This document shows, in pieces, positions 15,730 to 23,477 of a DNA stretch of 49,793 nucleotides. The stretch covers positions 1-49,793 of the forward strand of contig CAMHLV010000013.1 of NCBI GenBank assembly GCA_946186115.1, in the 5' to 3' direction. A program made the translations under genes and the position numbers. Numbering within the stretch: position 1 is the stretch's first letter; each line of letters starts with the position of its first letter. The notes under the pieces were generated by a model. That model was not told where the DNA came from. It did no database searches and saw nothing but the letters and a program-made list of their open reading frames with translations. Source of the stretch: an uncultured Prevotella sp. (lineage in GTDB: Bacteria > Bacteroidota > Bacteroidia > Bacteroidales > Bacteroidaceae).

Positions 15730-16530
15730 ATGAAGCTGACATTCTTAGGAACAGGAACATCGTGTGGCGTGCCGACCATAGGTTGCCAGTGCTATACGTG
15801 TACCAGTCCTGATGAGCGCGACAAGCGGTTGCGTTGTTCGGCACTTATCGAGACAGAACAGACACGCTTGCTCATCGACTGCGGTCCTGACTTCCGTCAG
15901 CAGATTATGCCTCTGCCGTTTCGTAAGATTGACGGCATCCTCATAACCCATGCCCACTACGACCACATGGGGGGGATGGACGATATCCGTCCATATTGCC
16001 AGTTTGGCGAAATCAATGTCTATGCCGATCCCTTGGCCCGCAAGGGAATGCTTGAGATGCTGCCATACTGCTTTGCCGAGCATCGCTATCCCGGTGTGCC
16101 AGCTATACAGCTGCACGAGATTCACAAGCACGAGCCTTTTAGTATTGGTGATATCGATATCATGCCGTTTGAAGTGATGCACCACGATTTGCCAATACTT
16201 GGGTATAGGTTTAGCGTAAGCGAAAACTTAACACTCAACACTCCACATTTACAGCACTGCCTGACATATATCACCGATATGAAGACCATTCACGACGAGG
16301 AGATGCCTTATCTTGCCGGCACAGAAGTGCTCGTGGTCAATGCCCTTCGCATCACGCCCCACCATTCTCATCAGACTCTCGACGAAGCAGTAGGCTTTGC
16401 CCGCAGGGTAGGGGCCCGTCAGACCTGGCTCATACATTCGAGTCATCATATCGGTCGTCATGCCGAGGTCAATGCCAATCTGCCCTCTGATATTCAGATG
16501 GCATACGACGGTCAGGTGGTGGAAATCTGA
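15730..16530 (+). CDS. MBL-fold metallo-hydrolase (PhnP/phosphodiesterase-like)
   Basis: A 266-aa metallo-beta-lactamase-fold protein. The N-terminus has FLGTGTSCGVPTIGCQCYTC, with a Cys cluster typical of this Bacteroidetes group. The metal site is THAHYDHMGGMDDIRPY (about residues 74-90), with further ligands in EVMHHDLPILGYRF, YITDMK and the C-terminal IHSSHHIGRH. Related proteins are phosphodiesterases acting on cyclic ribose phosphates or nucleotides. After GYRFSVS lies SENLTLNTPHLQH, encoded by a sloppy repeat (16219-16255) where family members are expected to be shorter. It meets the pectate lyase gene tail to tail with an 8-base gap. Confidence 0.85.
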   Translation: MKLTFLGTGTSCGVPTIGCQCYTCTSPDERDKRLRCSALIETEQTRLLIDCGPDFRQQIMPLPFRKIDGILITHAHYDHMGGMDDIRPYCQFGEINVYADPLARKGMLEMLPYCFAEHRYPGVPAIQLHEIHKHEPFSIGDIDIMPFEVMHHDLPILGYRFSVSENLTLNTPHLQHCLTYITDMKTIHDEEMPYLAGTEVLVVNALRITPHHSHQTLDEAVGFARRVGARQTWLIHSSHHIGRHAEVNANLPSDIQMAYDGQVVEI

Positions 16531-16538
16531 TACTCCTG

Positions 16539-17924
16539 TTATCTTACTATCAGTTTGTGATTGCAGATAACTATTCCCTTTACATTGCTATCTACTCGCT
16601 GTCCTATTAGGTTGTAACTACTATCTTGTGAGTAGTCGTCGGGGGCGTTGTCGATGGCTTTCACTTTCGTTGGTTGTGTCTGCAAGTATAAAGTTGCCCC
16701 GGCATAGGTGCTCACCTCCTCAGGCACTACATTGCAGTCGGCAACGGTGTATTCGTAAGGCACATTAACAGTTGAACCCAATGATTGCGGAATAGGCTTC
16801 CCGTCGGTATAGTTATTGCTCGTCCATGTCACTGCCGTGGCATTCGTCTGGCTATAACAGCTTTTCACTCCTGTCAGGTAGTTGCCTTCTATCAGGAATT
16901 CAGAGTAGTTGCGTGGGTTGATGCAACTGCTGCCCGTAGAGCAGGTGTAGTAGTTGTTAATCATGTGTATTTTACCCACTCGTGCCATAGGCATGCGTGC
17001 CCTGCAGTTGTCACCCCAGTGGTTGAAGGCGAAGGTCGTGTTCAGATAACCTGTAGCCTCGCTATCGCTGCTGCCTATGAGGTTGGTGTTCTGGTGCATG
17101 TAAGAGCGTTCTGTATAGCTGAATGTGCACCAGCTCACGGTATTAAAGTCTGCCTTTTGTGTGATGTCGAAGTTGCCGTCCATGCCGTCGGTGAAATCAC
17201 AGTGGTCCACCCAGCTGTTCTTTGTGCCGTAGAACGATAACAGGTCGCTTCCGCTCACGTCGATAGAGCCAGGGCCAACGAATTTCAGGTTGCGTATGAT
17301 GATGTTCTTGCAGTCTCTGAAGAAGAAGATGCCCGAGTTGCGATACGACTCTTTTGTGTCGCCCGTCATATTGATGATTATCTGTCGTGTGTTGTATTCT
17401 GCCTCTTCGCTTACACTCCTTCCGTTCGACAGTGTTCCGCCGGTACCGCTACTGGTTTTCATGTTTGGCACTCCTGCTGCATCGAGAGCATCAAGAATTA
17501 CCTGTGTGGCATACCATGTGGTGCAGATTCGGGCCCTGTTGATGCCCAGCAGCGTCTTGCCGCTGAGGCTGTTCAGCGATATGGTGCTTGCCACGATGAA
17601 GTCGCCCTGCGAACCGTCGAAGATTATTACGTTATAGTTGTTGATGGCATTGCTGATGGTATTCTTCATGTCCTTTCCCGTCGATGTCAGGGTGATGACC
17701 TTGTTGCTGGCTACTCCCGTCACAGGATACTCATAGCACCCTCCGCCGGTGATGTTGTATGGCGAATTGGTTGTTCGCGACGACTGTGTGCAGAATCCGA
17801 AAGGCTTTAGCTGATCGTAGTTGCTAGTGCCGTTGTCTGCCAACGCTGACATTGGTAGCAGCATTGATGTCAGGAGCAGGCAGATAATCTGTTTCACAGA
17901 CTGATGGTTAGTGACTTGTTTCAT
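16539..17924 (-). CDS. Secreted pectate lyase (PL1-like)
   Basis: A 461-aa secreted enzyme that cleaves polygalacturonan by beta-elimination. The signal peptide (KQIICLLLTSMLLPMSALAD) is cut near ALA-D. The beta-helix core contains the family 1 signature WVDHCDFTDGMDGNFDITQK, which holds calcium-binding Asp residues, plus IIIRNLKFVGPGSIDVSGSD and TTFAFNHWGDNCRARMPMAR; the R-x-x-R/MPR-type Arg block is the likely catalytic base region. The last residues, YNLIGQRVDSNVKGIVIC and then KLIVR, resemble a short type IX secretion sorting tail common in Prevotella. It lies 34 bases downstream of the patatin gene on the same strand and may be co-transcribed. Specificity (pectate versus pectin) is inference. 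Confidence 0.88.
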   Translation of the reverse strand: MKQVTNHQSVKQIICLLLTSMLLPMSALADNGTSNYDQLKPFGFCTQSSRTTNSPYNITGGGCYEYPVTGVASNKVITLTSTGKDMKNTISNAINNYNVIIFDGSQGDFIVASTISLNSLSGKTLLGINRARICTTWYATQVILDALDAAGVPNMKTSSGTGGTLSNGRSVSEEAEYNTRQIIINMTGDTKESYRNSGIFFFRDCKNIIIRNLKFVGPGSIDVSGSDLLSFYGTKNSWVDHCDFTDGMDGNFDITQKADFNTVSWCTFSYTERSYMHQNTNLIGSSDSEATGYLNTTFAFNHWGDNCRARMPMARVGKIHMINNYYTCSTGSSCINPRNYSEFLIEGNYLTGVKSCYSQTNATAVTWTSNNYTDGKPIPQSLGSTVNVPYEYTVADCNVVPEEVSTYAGATLYLQTQPTKVKAIDNAPDDYSQDSSYNLIGQRVDSNVKGIVICNHKLIVR

Positions 17925-17958
17925 AGACAGTTGGTATGTGAGTATTATAAGTTATGTG

Positions 17959-18810
17959 TTAATGACTATCGTAGAATTCTATTATGCGGTCTATATACTG
18001 TTCTCCTGCGGCTCGCCCCATTTCATATACGTGGCGCATCTCCTCTGGGTTGTGGCTGATATGTCCGATTGGTATCTTGCCTTCGGGGCGGATAACAAGA
18101 CAGTGTCCTTCGCGTTCGGCTTGAGCCACATACTGCAGCTGCCTGTTATACATCAGGTGGCGATTGTCAAGTGCACGTATCATCTCCGGAAATTTCCTCA
18201 GCGACAGTCTTATCAGTGGCATCAGTCTGTTGTGCTCTTTCTGGTATCCCAGAGGCTGCGTCAGTATTACTATGTTGCGGTCGTAGCCTATGCTTTCGAA
18301 ATACTCCAACGGGATAGAGTCGCTCACTCCTCCGTCGAGCAGTTTATTGCCCTGCACCTCTACAACCTTCGAGACGATAGGCATCGATGCCGATGCCCGC
18401 AGCCACTCCAGTTCATCGTAATCCACATGATCCATGGCGTGATATATGGCCTTTCCCGTCAGCACGTCGGTGCATACCACGATAAACTCCATGGTATTTT
18501 GCCTGAAAGCCTCTATATCGAAGATGTCGTATTTGAAAGGAACAACATGGTAGCCGAATTGTGCGTTGAAGTAGTCGCCGCTTGTCAGCAGAGAGCGCAT
18601 TCCGCTGTATCGCGAGTCATGGGCAAAGCGCGTATTATAGCGTATGGCTCGCCCCACCTGTCCCGATTTATAGTTGCAGCCGAAAGCTGCCCCAGCCGAG
18701 ACACCTATCAGTCCGTCGGGTCTTACGTGGTGCTCCATCATCACGTCGGTCACGCCTGCCGTCCATAGTCCGCGCATGGCTCCACCTTCAAGTACTAGTC
18801 CTTTTTTCAT
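17959..18810 (-). CDS. Patatin-like phospholipase (RssA/YjjU type)
   Basis: A 283-aa lipid acyl hydrolase. The oxyanion-hole motif GGAMRGLWTAGV is at residues 9-20, the nucleophile Ser in GVSAGAAFGCNY (about residues 38-49), and the catalytic Asp in LDGGVSDSIPLEY (about residues 160-170), forming the Ser-Asp dyad. There is no signal peptide, so it acts inside the cell or at the membrane face. The start at 18810 lies only 10 bases after the -7 box in the palindromic promoter, giving a leader of about five bases. It diverges from a glycosyltransferase gene. The biological substrate is unknown. Confidence 0.9.
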   Translation of the reverse strand: MKKGLVLEGGAMRGLWTAGVTDVMMEHHVRPDGLIGVSAGAAFGCNYKSGQVGRAIRYNTRFAHDSRYSGMRSLLTSGDYFNAQFGYHVVPFKYDIFDIEAFRQNTMEFIVVCTDVLTGKAIYHAMDHVDYDELEWLRASASMPIVSKVVEVQGNKLLDGGVSDSIPLEYFESIGYDRNIVILTQPLGYQKEHNRLMPLIRLSLRKFPEMIRALDNRHLMYNRQLQYVAQAEREGHCLVIRPEGKIPIGHISHNPEEMRHVYEMGRAAGEQYIDRIIEFYDSH

Positions 18811-18820
18811 ATTCTGACGC

Positions 18821-18878
18821 CAAAATTACTAAAATAAATTGAAAACAGGCCGCTTTTCAATTTATTTTAGTAATTTTG
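18821..18878. promoter_or_regulatory. Palindromic bidirectional promoter, copy 1
   Basis: A perfect inverted repeat: 25-base arms (18821-18845 and 18854-18878) around the 8-base loop CAGGCCGC. The outer ends of both arms read TAATTTTG outward, an exact -7 box in each direction, serving the patatin gene (-) and a GT gene (+). Since both transcripts begin outside, the palindrome itself is not transcribed and should act as DNA. Copy 2 is at 21165-21222, differing at one arm position. Confidence 0.85.
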
Positions 18879-18897
18879 TAGCAGAAAGTGTTATGTT

Positions 18898-20034
18898 ATG
18901 AAAATTCTGTTTCTTGTCTATCATGGTTTCTCTGAGCATAGTGGCATATCAAAGAAGATACACTATCAGGTGAAGGGACTGCGTGAGAATGGCTATGATG
19001 TTCGTCTGTGCTATTATGATTTTGCTGCCGATGGCCATCGTTGCCGCTTTGTCGATGGCAGTGTTATCCACGACTACGGAACGGGTAAGTGGGCTGGCCT
19101 CCGCCAGCGTTTCGACTACGGTTGCATATTCGATTACTGCGTCCGTGAGGGTATTGAGTTTGTCTATGCTCGCTGTTTCCAGAATGCCAATCCGTGGCTC
19201 ATCCGTTTCTTCAGCAAATTGCGCAATGCAGGCATTCATGCCGTCACCGAGATACCTACCTATCCCTACGATCAGGAGTTCAAGAGCTTCGAGTGGAAGA
19301 TGCGTATGGAGTTGAAGGTTGACCAGTTGTTCCGTCGCCGACTATACCGTCAGATGGATGCTGTGGTGACATTCTCTGATGCCCGTGAGATCTTTGGCCA
19401 GCGCACCATAAATATCAGCAACGGTGTAGATTTCGATAGCATTAAGTTGATAGAGAACGATAACGCTAATGATAACTTAAAAACTCAAAACTTAAAACAG
19501 CTTCATCTGATAGGTGTTGCCGAGGTGCATCCGTGGCATGCTTTCGACCGCGTGCTGTCTGGCATGGGAGAGTATCATGGTCCGGTGCATGTGGTATTCC
19601 ATATTGTCGGTGGTGTTCATCCCAATCAGATGGACCGTTATTTCACTCCGCTCTTAGGCAAGTATCATCTTCACGACAGGGTGATATTCCATGGGCAGCT
19701 GTTTGGAGAGCAGCTCGACAGTGTCTTCAACCAGTGTCAGTTTGCCATTGGGTCTCTTGGCCGTCACCGCTCGGGTATCACCGTCATCAAGACGCTCAAG
19801 AATCGTGAGTACGCCACCCGTGGCATACCTTTCATATATAGTGAGCAGGATAGCGACTTCGACAGTCAGCCATACGTATTGAAGGCCCCTGCCGACGAGT
19901 CGCCTGTTGATATTCAGAAGATTATCGACTTCATGGAGCATTTCACCATGAAGCCTGCGGAGATACGCCATACGGTGGAGCATCTCACTTGGAAGATTCA
20001 GATGCGAAGAGTAGTCGATGCCATTGCTGGCTGA
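18898..20034 (+). CDS. Glycosyltransferase (GT-B, family 4-like)
   Basis: A 378-aa cytoplasmic glycosyltransferase with a GT-B layout. It begins MKILFLVYHGFSEHSGISKK, has EFVYARCFQNANPWLIRFFS and ITEIPTYPYDQEFKS-like acceptor-side blocks, and a donor half with LIGVAEVHPWHAFDRVLSGM and IGSLGRHRSGITVIKTLKNR in place of the usual E-x7-E. Between DFDSIKLI and LIGVAEV lies the insert ENDNANDNLKTQNLKQLH, encoded by an A-rich repeat (19453-19503). It is the only plus-strand gene between the two palindromic promoters and ends tail to tail with the next GT, overlapping by 50 bases. A role in surface polysaccharide assembly is likely; the sugar is unknown. Confidence 0.8.
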   Translation: MKILFLVYHGFSEHSGISKKIHYQVKGLRENGYDVRLCYYDFAADGHRCRFVDGSVIHDYGTGKWAGLRQRFDYGCIFDYCVREGIEFVYARCFQNANPWLIRFFSKLRNAGIHAVTEIPTYPYDQEFKSFEWKMRMELKVDQLFRRRLYRQMDAVVTFSDAREIFGQRTINISNGVDFDSIKLIENDNANDNLKTQNLKQLHLIGVAEVHPWHAFDRVLSGMGEYHGPVHVVFHIVGGVHPNQMDRYFTPLLGKYHLHDRVIFHGQLFGEQLDSVFNQCQFAIGSLGRHRSGITVIKTLKNREYATRGIPFIYSEQDSDFDSQPYVLKAPADESPVDIQKIIDFMEHFTMKPAEIRHTVEHLTWKIQMRRVVDAIAG

Positions 20035-21160
20035 TGGTGTTGATGTCGAATCGCTGTGCTATCTCAATAGCTTCTTTTGCCTTTTCTGTCCAGTTCAACT
20101 GTGTGGCTTCGTGCATGCGGCGGGCCATACCGTTCACGTCGCCGTTGACGTAGTATAGTCCGAATTCGCCCATTATTTCCTTACTGGTAGGCAGGTCCGA
20201 TGATATTACCGGCAGTCCGTGGGCCATGGCCTCTACCAGTACCAGTCCGAATCCCTCCCATCTCGAAGATAGCACATAGACCTGAGCTTGACTGTAGTAC
20301 GACTGTATGTTGTTAGTAAAGGGATGTATTGTGATGCGCTCCTCCAGCTTGTAGTTCTTTATCTGTTTCCGATAGAGGGGTTCTTCCACTCCTTCGCCAA
20401 CTATGTCGAGGGTCCATTCCTTGTTCTGTTCGGCAAATATGTTGAAAGCCTCTATCAGCAGGTCGAATCCCTTATGCAGTCGTGAGAATCGCCCGACGGC
20501 GAGGAATTTCTTCGATGTTCCATCGGCAGGCCGTCCCGGTTTCAGAGTCAGCGGGTTGTATATCACCTGTACTGGGAAGTGGTATTTCTGTGCATCGTCG
20601 TTGCACAGCACCACCGTGCCGTCTAGTTTCTGCAGTTGCCACTCATAGTGCTTGCAGAGTTCCGGACCAATATAGAGCGACTTCTTGCCGAAAAGTGCGT
20701 CATACGAGTTGTGTACCCATCCTATGAGTCTCACGCCAGGCAGTTTCTTGCGGCATGTTGCCAGTCGCACGGCCAACGGGGCATGTACACCAATCACAGC
20801 GTCATAGTGGCCCAATGCCAGTTCGGCGGCCAGTGCGTTGCGCAGTTCCGAAGGGAACGAGCTGTGGGCATATCCGTCAGATGTCAGCCTCGTCTGTGGC
20901 AGCCATCTGCGGTATAGGTAGCTATATGCCTTGCACAGGTATTTCTTCCATTGTGGTACAGAGGGATATTTGAAGAAATGATAGTTTATAGGTTGCTCGT
21001 TGAGACCATAGAGTGTAGTGTCACGTGCCTCGATGCTGTCCATGGTAACTATGGTGACGTCGCAGCTTTTTGCCAACTGCTTGGCCATGACAGCCGTCAC
21101 CCTTTGCACTCCACCAAAAGAGAATATGGAGTCGACGAGGAAACAAATTCTTTTCTTCAC
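19985..21160 (-). CDS. Glycosyltransferase family 4
   Basis: A 391-aa GT4 glycosyltransferase. The N-terminus KKRICFLVDSIFSFGGVQRV has the glycine-rich acceptor loop, LIGWVHNSYDALFGKK is typical of the first domain, and the donor domain carries FLAVGRFSRLHKGFDLLIEA and the E-x7-E motif in RWEGFGLVLVEAMAHGLPVI. It starts with GTG at 21160, only 4 bases from the -7 box of palindromic promoter 2, so the transcript may be leaderless. Its 3' end overlaps the convergent GT gene by 50 bases. Likely substrate is a membrane-bound sugar intermediate of a surface glycan. Confidence 0.9.
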   Translation of the reverse strand: MKKRICFLVDSIFSFGGVQRVTAVMAKQLAKSCDVTIVTMDSIEARDTTLYGLNEQPINYHFFKYPSVPQWKKYLCKAYSYLYRRWLPQTRLTSDGYAHSSFPSELRNALAAELALGHYDAVIGVHAPLAVRLATCRKKLPGVRLIGWVHNSYDALFGKKSLYIGPELCKHYEWQLQKLDGTVVLCNDDAQKYHFPVQVIYNPLTLKPGRPADGTSKKFLAVGRFSRLHKGFDLLIEAFNIFAEQNKEWTLDIVGEGVEEPLYRKQIKNYKLEERITIHPFTNNIQSYYSQAQVYVLSSRWEGFGLVLVEAMAHGLPVISSDLPTSKEIMGEFGLYYVNGDVNGMARRMHEATQLNWTEKAKEAIEIAQRFDINTISQQWHRLLFASESSK

Positions 21161-21164
21161 GCTA

Positions 21165-21222
21165 CAAAATTACGAAAATAAATTGAAAAAAGCGCGATTT
21201 TCAATTTATTTTCGTAATTTTG
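21165..21222. promoter_or_regulatory. Palindromic bidirectional promoter, copy 2
   Basis: Same design as copy 1: 25-base perfect arms (21165-21189 and 21198-21222), 8-base loop AAGCGCGA, and outward TAATTTTG boxes at both ends. It differs from copy 1 by one base per arm (TACG for TACT) and in the loop. It drives the GT4 gene ending at 19985 on the minus strand and the GT operon from 21243 on the plus strand. Confidence 0.85.
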
Positions 21223-21242
21223 TGGCATAAACCGAATCTGTC

Positions 21243-22403
21243 GTGGATAAGAAGTCTCTGAAAATAGTCTATGTCACACCTGCACTTTATATGGCAGGAG
21301 GAGTTGAACGTGTGCTGACGCTCAAGGCCAACTACTTTGCTGAGCACTTCGGCTACGACATTACCGTCATACTCACTGAGGGAAAGGGCAGACCATTGTT
21401 CTATCCTTTGTCCGACAAGATAAAGGTAGTGCATCTCGACATCAATTTCGAAGAACTCTGGACGTGCTCCTTTCTTAAGAAAATCTTTGTGTATCTCACT
21501 AAGCAGCGCCGCTTCAAGAGGTTGCTCACCGAACAGCTGCTGCTCTTGCGCCCCGATATCACAGTCAGTATGCTGCGACGCGAGATAAATTTCATCAACA
21601 GCATTCGTGACGGCAGCCGCAAGATAGGTGAGTTGCACATAAATCGCGCCAACTATCGCAATTTCGATGCCGAGGGTGCTGGATGGCTGAAGCGCTCCTT
21701 TGCCGCCCTGTGGTCGTGCAGTCTCCTCGGTCATCTGCGGCAGCTCGACAAGCTGGTGGTGCTCACCGACCAGGACCGCGAGGCATGGCATGAACTGCAC
21801 AATGTGGTCACCATTCCAAATCCGCTGTCACTGTCGCCCTCGCATGTCAGTCCAATGACCAGCAAGCGCGTGCTGGCCATAGCCCGCTATTCACATGAGA
21901 AAGGCATCGACTTGCTGCTCCGTGCGTGGGCCACGACGGCTCAGAATATTCCCCACTGGCGCCTCGATGTTTATGGCGACGGCGAACGTGCGCCCTATGA
22001 ACAGCTTATCAGCGAACTAGGCATCGACCGCAGCCGTTGCCAGCTACATGGCCGTACAGACGATGTAGAGCGCGAATACTGTAGCAGCAGTCTCCTGGTA
22101 CTTGGTTCCCGCTTCGAGGGCTTTGGCATGGTTATGGTTGAGGCCATGGCCTGCGGTTTGCCTGTAGTGGCTTTCGACTGTCCATGGGGACCTCGTTCTA
22201 TTATCACCGATGGTGTCGACGGCCTGCTGGCCGACAATGGCAATCCCTCTGACCTCTCTCGTCAACTGCTGCGCCTGATGACCGACGAGTCGTTGCGTCT
22301 CTCAATGTCGTGTGCTGCTGCAGTCAATATCCGTCGCTTCAGCATCTCCCGCATCGCTGCCCAGTGGCAGTCGCTATTTGAAACAGTAGTCAATAACCGT
22401 TAG
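21243..22403 (+). CDS. Glycosyltransferase family 4
   Basis: A 386-aa GT4 enzyme. It starts at a GTG (DKKSLKIVYVTPALYMAGGV follows) about 15 bases after the expected transcript start of palindromic promoter 2; no ATG fits. The acceptor loop is YMAGGVERVLTLKANYFAEH. The donor domain has VLAIARYSHEKGIDLLLRAW and the E-x7-E motif in RFEGFGMVMVEAMACGLPVV followed by AFDCPWGPRSII, a pattern often seen in enzymes adding galactose, GalNAc or similar residues. It heads a three-gene GT operon, 3 bases before the next gene. Sugar specificity is not determined. Confidence 0.9.
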   Translation: MDKKSLKIVYVTPALYMAGGVERVLTLKANYFAEHFGYDITVILTEGKGRPLFYPLSDKIKVVHLDINFEELWTCSFLKKIFVYLTKQRRFKRLLTEQLLLLRPDITVSMLRREINFINSIRDGSRKIGELHINRANYRNFDAEGAGWLKRSFAALWSCSLLGHLRQLDKLVVLTDQDREAWHELHNVVTIPNPLSLSPSHVSPMTSKRVLAIARYSHEKGIDLLLRAWATTAQNIPHWRLDVYGDGERAPYEQLISELGIDRSRCQLHGRTDDVEREYCSSSLLVLGSRFEGFGMVMVEAMACGLPVVAFDCPWGPRSIITDGVDGLLADNGNPSDLSRQLLRLMTDESLRLSMSCAAAVNIRRFSISRIAAQWQSLFETVVNNR

Positions 22404-22406
22404 CCT

Positions 22407-23423
22407 ATGACTTACGAAGTAACTATTGGAATCCCGGTATATAATGTGGCCAAGTACATCCGCCAGACCATGGATTCTGCCTTGGCCCAGACTTTCCAGA
22501 GCATCGAGTTCCTCATCTGCGATGACTGCGGCACCGACGGCTCTATCGACATCGTACGCCAATATCAGCAATCCCATCCCCGAGGGCGTGATATACGAAT
22601 TGTGCGCCAGCCTCGCAACATGGGTATCGGCCATGCCCGCAACCGCATGATGGACGAGGCCCGCGGGCGCTACTTCTACTCACTTGATGCCGATGACATT
22701 ATCACACCCGATGCTATATCTCTGCTCTATCAGACCGCCATCCAGAATCAGGCCGAACTGGTATATGGCAGCTACGAGCGCCTGTTCGTCAATGGCGATA
22801 GTCAGCGTGAGGTTAATTATTCCTATCCCTTCCGCGTCTTCACCCAGCCTGACGAGTATGCCCAGTATGCCTATAACGTGGGTGTGCAGGTGATGAACTG
22901 GAACTACCTGCTGTCGCTCGATGTAGTCCGTCGCAACAATCTGCGCGTCACCCCCGTTGGTCATGGCTATGGCGAAGACTATACCTACACCGTCGATCTG
23001 CCCACCTATGTCACCCGTGTGGTACTGCTTCCCGATATCACCTATAAATATTATATAGAGGAGAAGGTTTACGACGGAAAGCGCAAGAAGACGCTGTCGA
23101 GAGAACAGATGGATCTCGCTCTTGCAGCCATCGACCAGAAGAAGCGGCGTACCGAACTGCGCCACAAGCCATATTATGCCCTGCGTTGCTCCATACTGAT
23201 GATGTACGACTACTATTTTGCCTGCGAGATACTCTCGCGCCGTGGCGAGGCCAATCCTCCCTATACTAATAGAGAGATACGCGATATCATGTGGCACCCC
23301 ATGTCGCTGCTCGAAATCCTACGCTCGCCGCAGTCATGCCTGAAGAATCTGGGCGCATGGTTCATCGGAGTGCTGCCGCCACCATTGTCTGTGGCTCTGC
23401 TGAAGCTCACCTCTATGTTCTAA
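22407..23423 (+). CDS. Glycosyltransferase family 2
   Basis: A 338-aa GT-A glycosyltransferase. The N-terminal Rossmann-like domain has VTIGIPVYNVAKYIRQTMDS, EFLICDDCGTDGSIDIVRQY, RNMGIGHARNRMMDEARGRY and the metal-binding DxD motif in FYSLDADDIITP (about residues 90-100). The C-terminal 120 residues are helical and basic, probably a membrane-associating or acceptor region. It starts 3 bases after the preceding GT4 gene, so the two are translationally coupled, and a further GT2 follows 54 bases later. Role: one sugar-transfer step in surface glycan assembly. Confidence 0.9.
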   Translation: MTYEVTIGIPVYNVAKYIRQTMDSALAQTFQSIEFLICDDCGTDGSIDIVRQYQQSHPRGRDIRIVRQPRNMGIGHARNRMMDEARGRYFYSLDADDIITPDAISLLYQTAIQNQAELVYGSYERLFVNGDSQREVNYSYPFRVFTQPDEYAQYAYNVGVQVMNWNYLLSLDVVRRNNLRVTPVGHGYGEDYTYTVDLPTYVTRVVLLPDITYKYYIEEKVYDGKRKKTLSREQMDLALAAIDQKKRRTELRHKPYYALRCSILMMYDYYFACEILSRRGEANPPYTNREIRDIMWHPMSLLEILRSPQSCLKNLGAWFIGVLPPPLSVALLKLTSMF

Positions 23424-23477
23424 ACTCTTATTTCGTAATACTGATTTCTAAACACTTAATCCTAATCTATCAGCTCC

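Noticed and set aside
18821..18878. Palindrome 1 as a bidirectional terminator
   Set aside because: It lies between divergent, not convergent, genes and carries outward -7 boxes at both ends.
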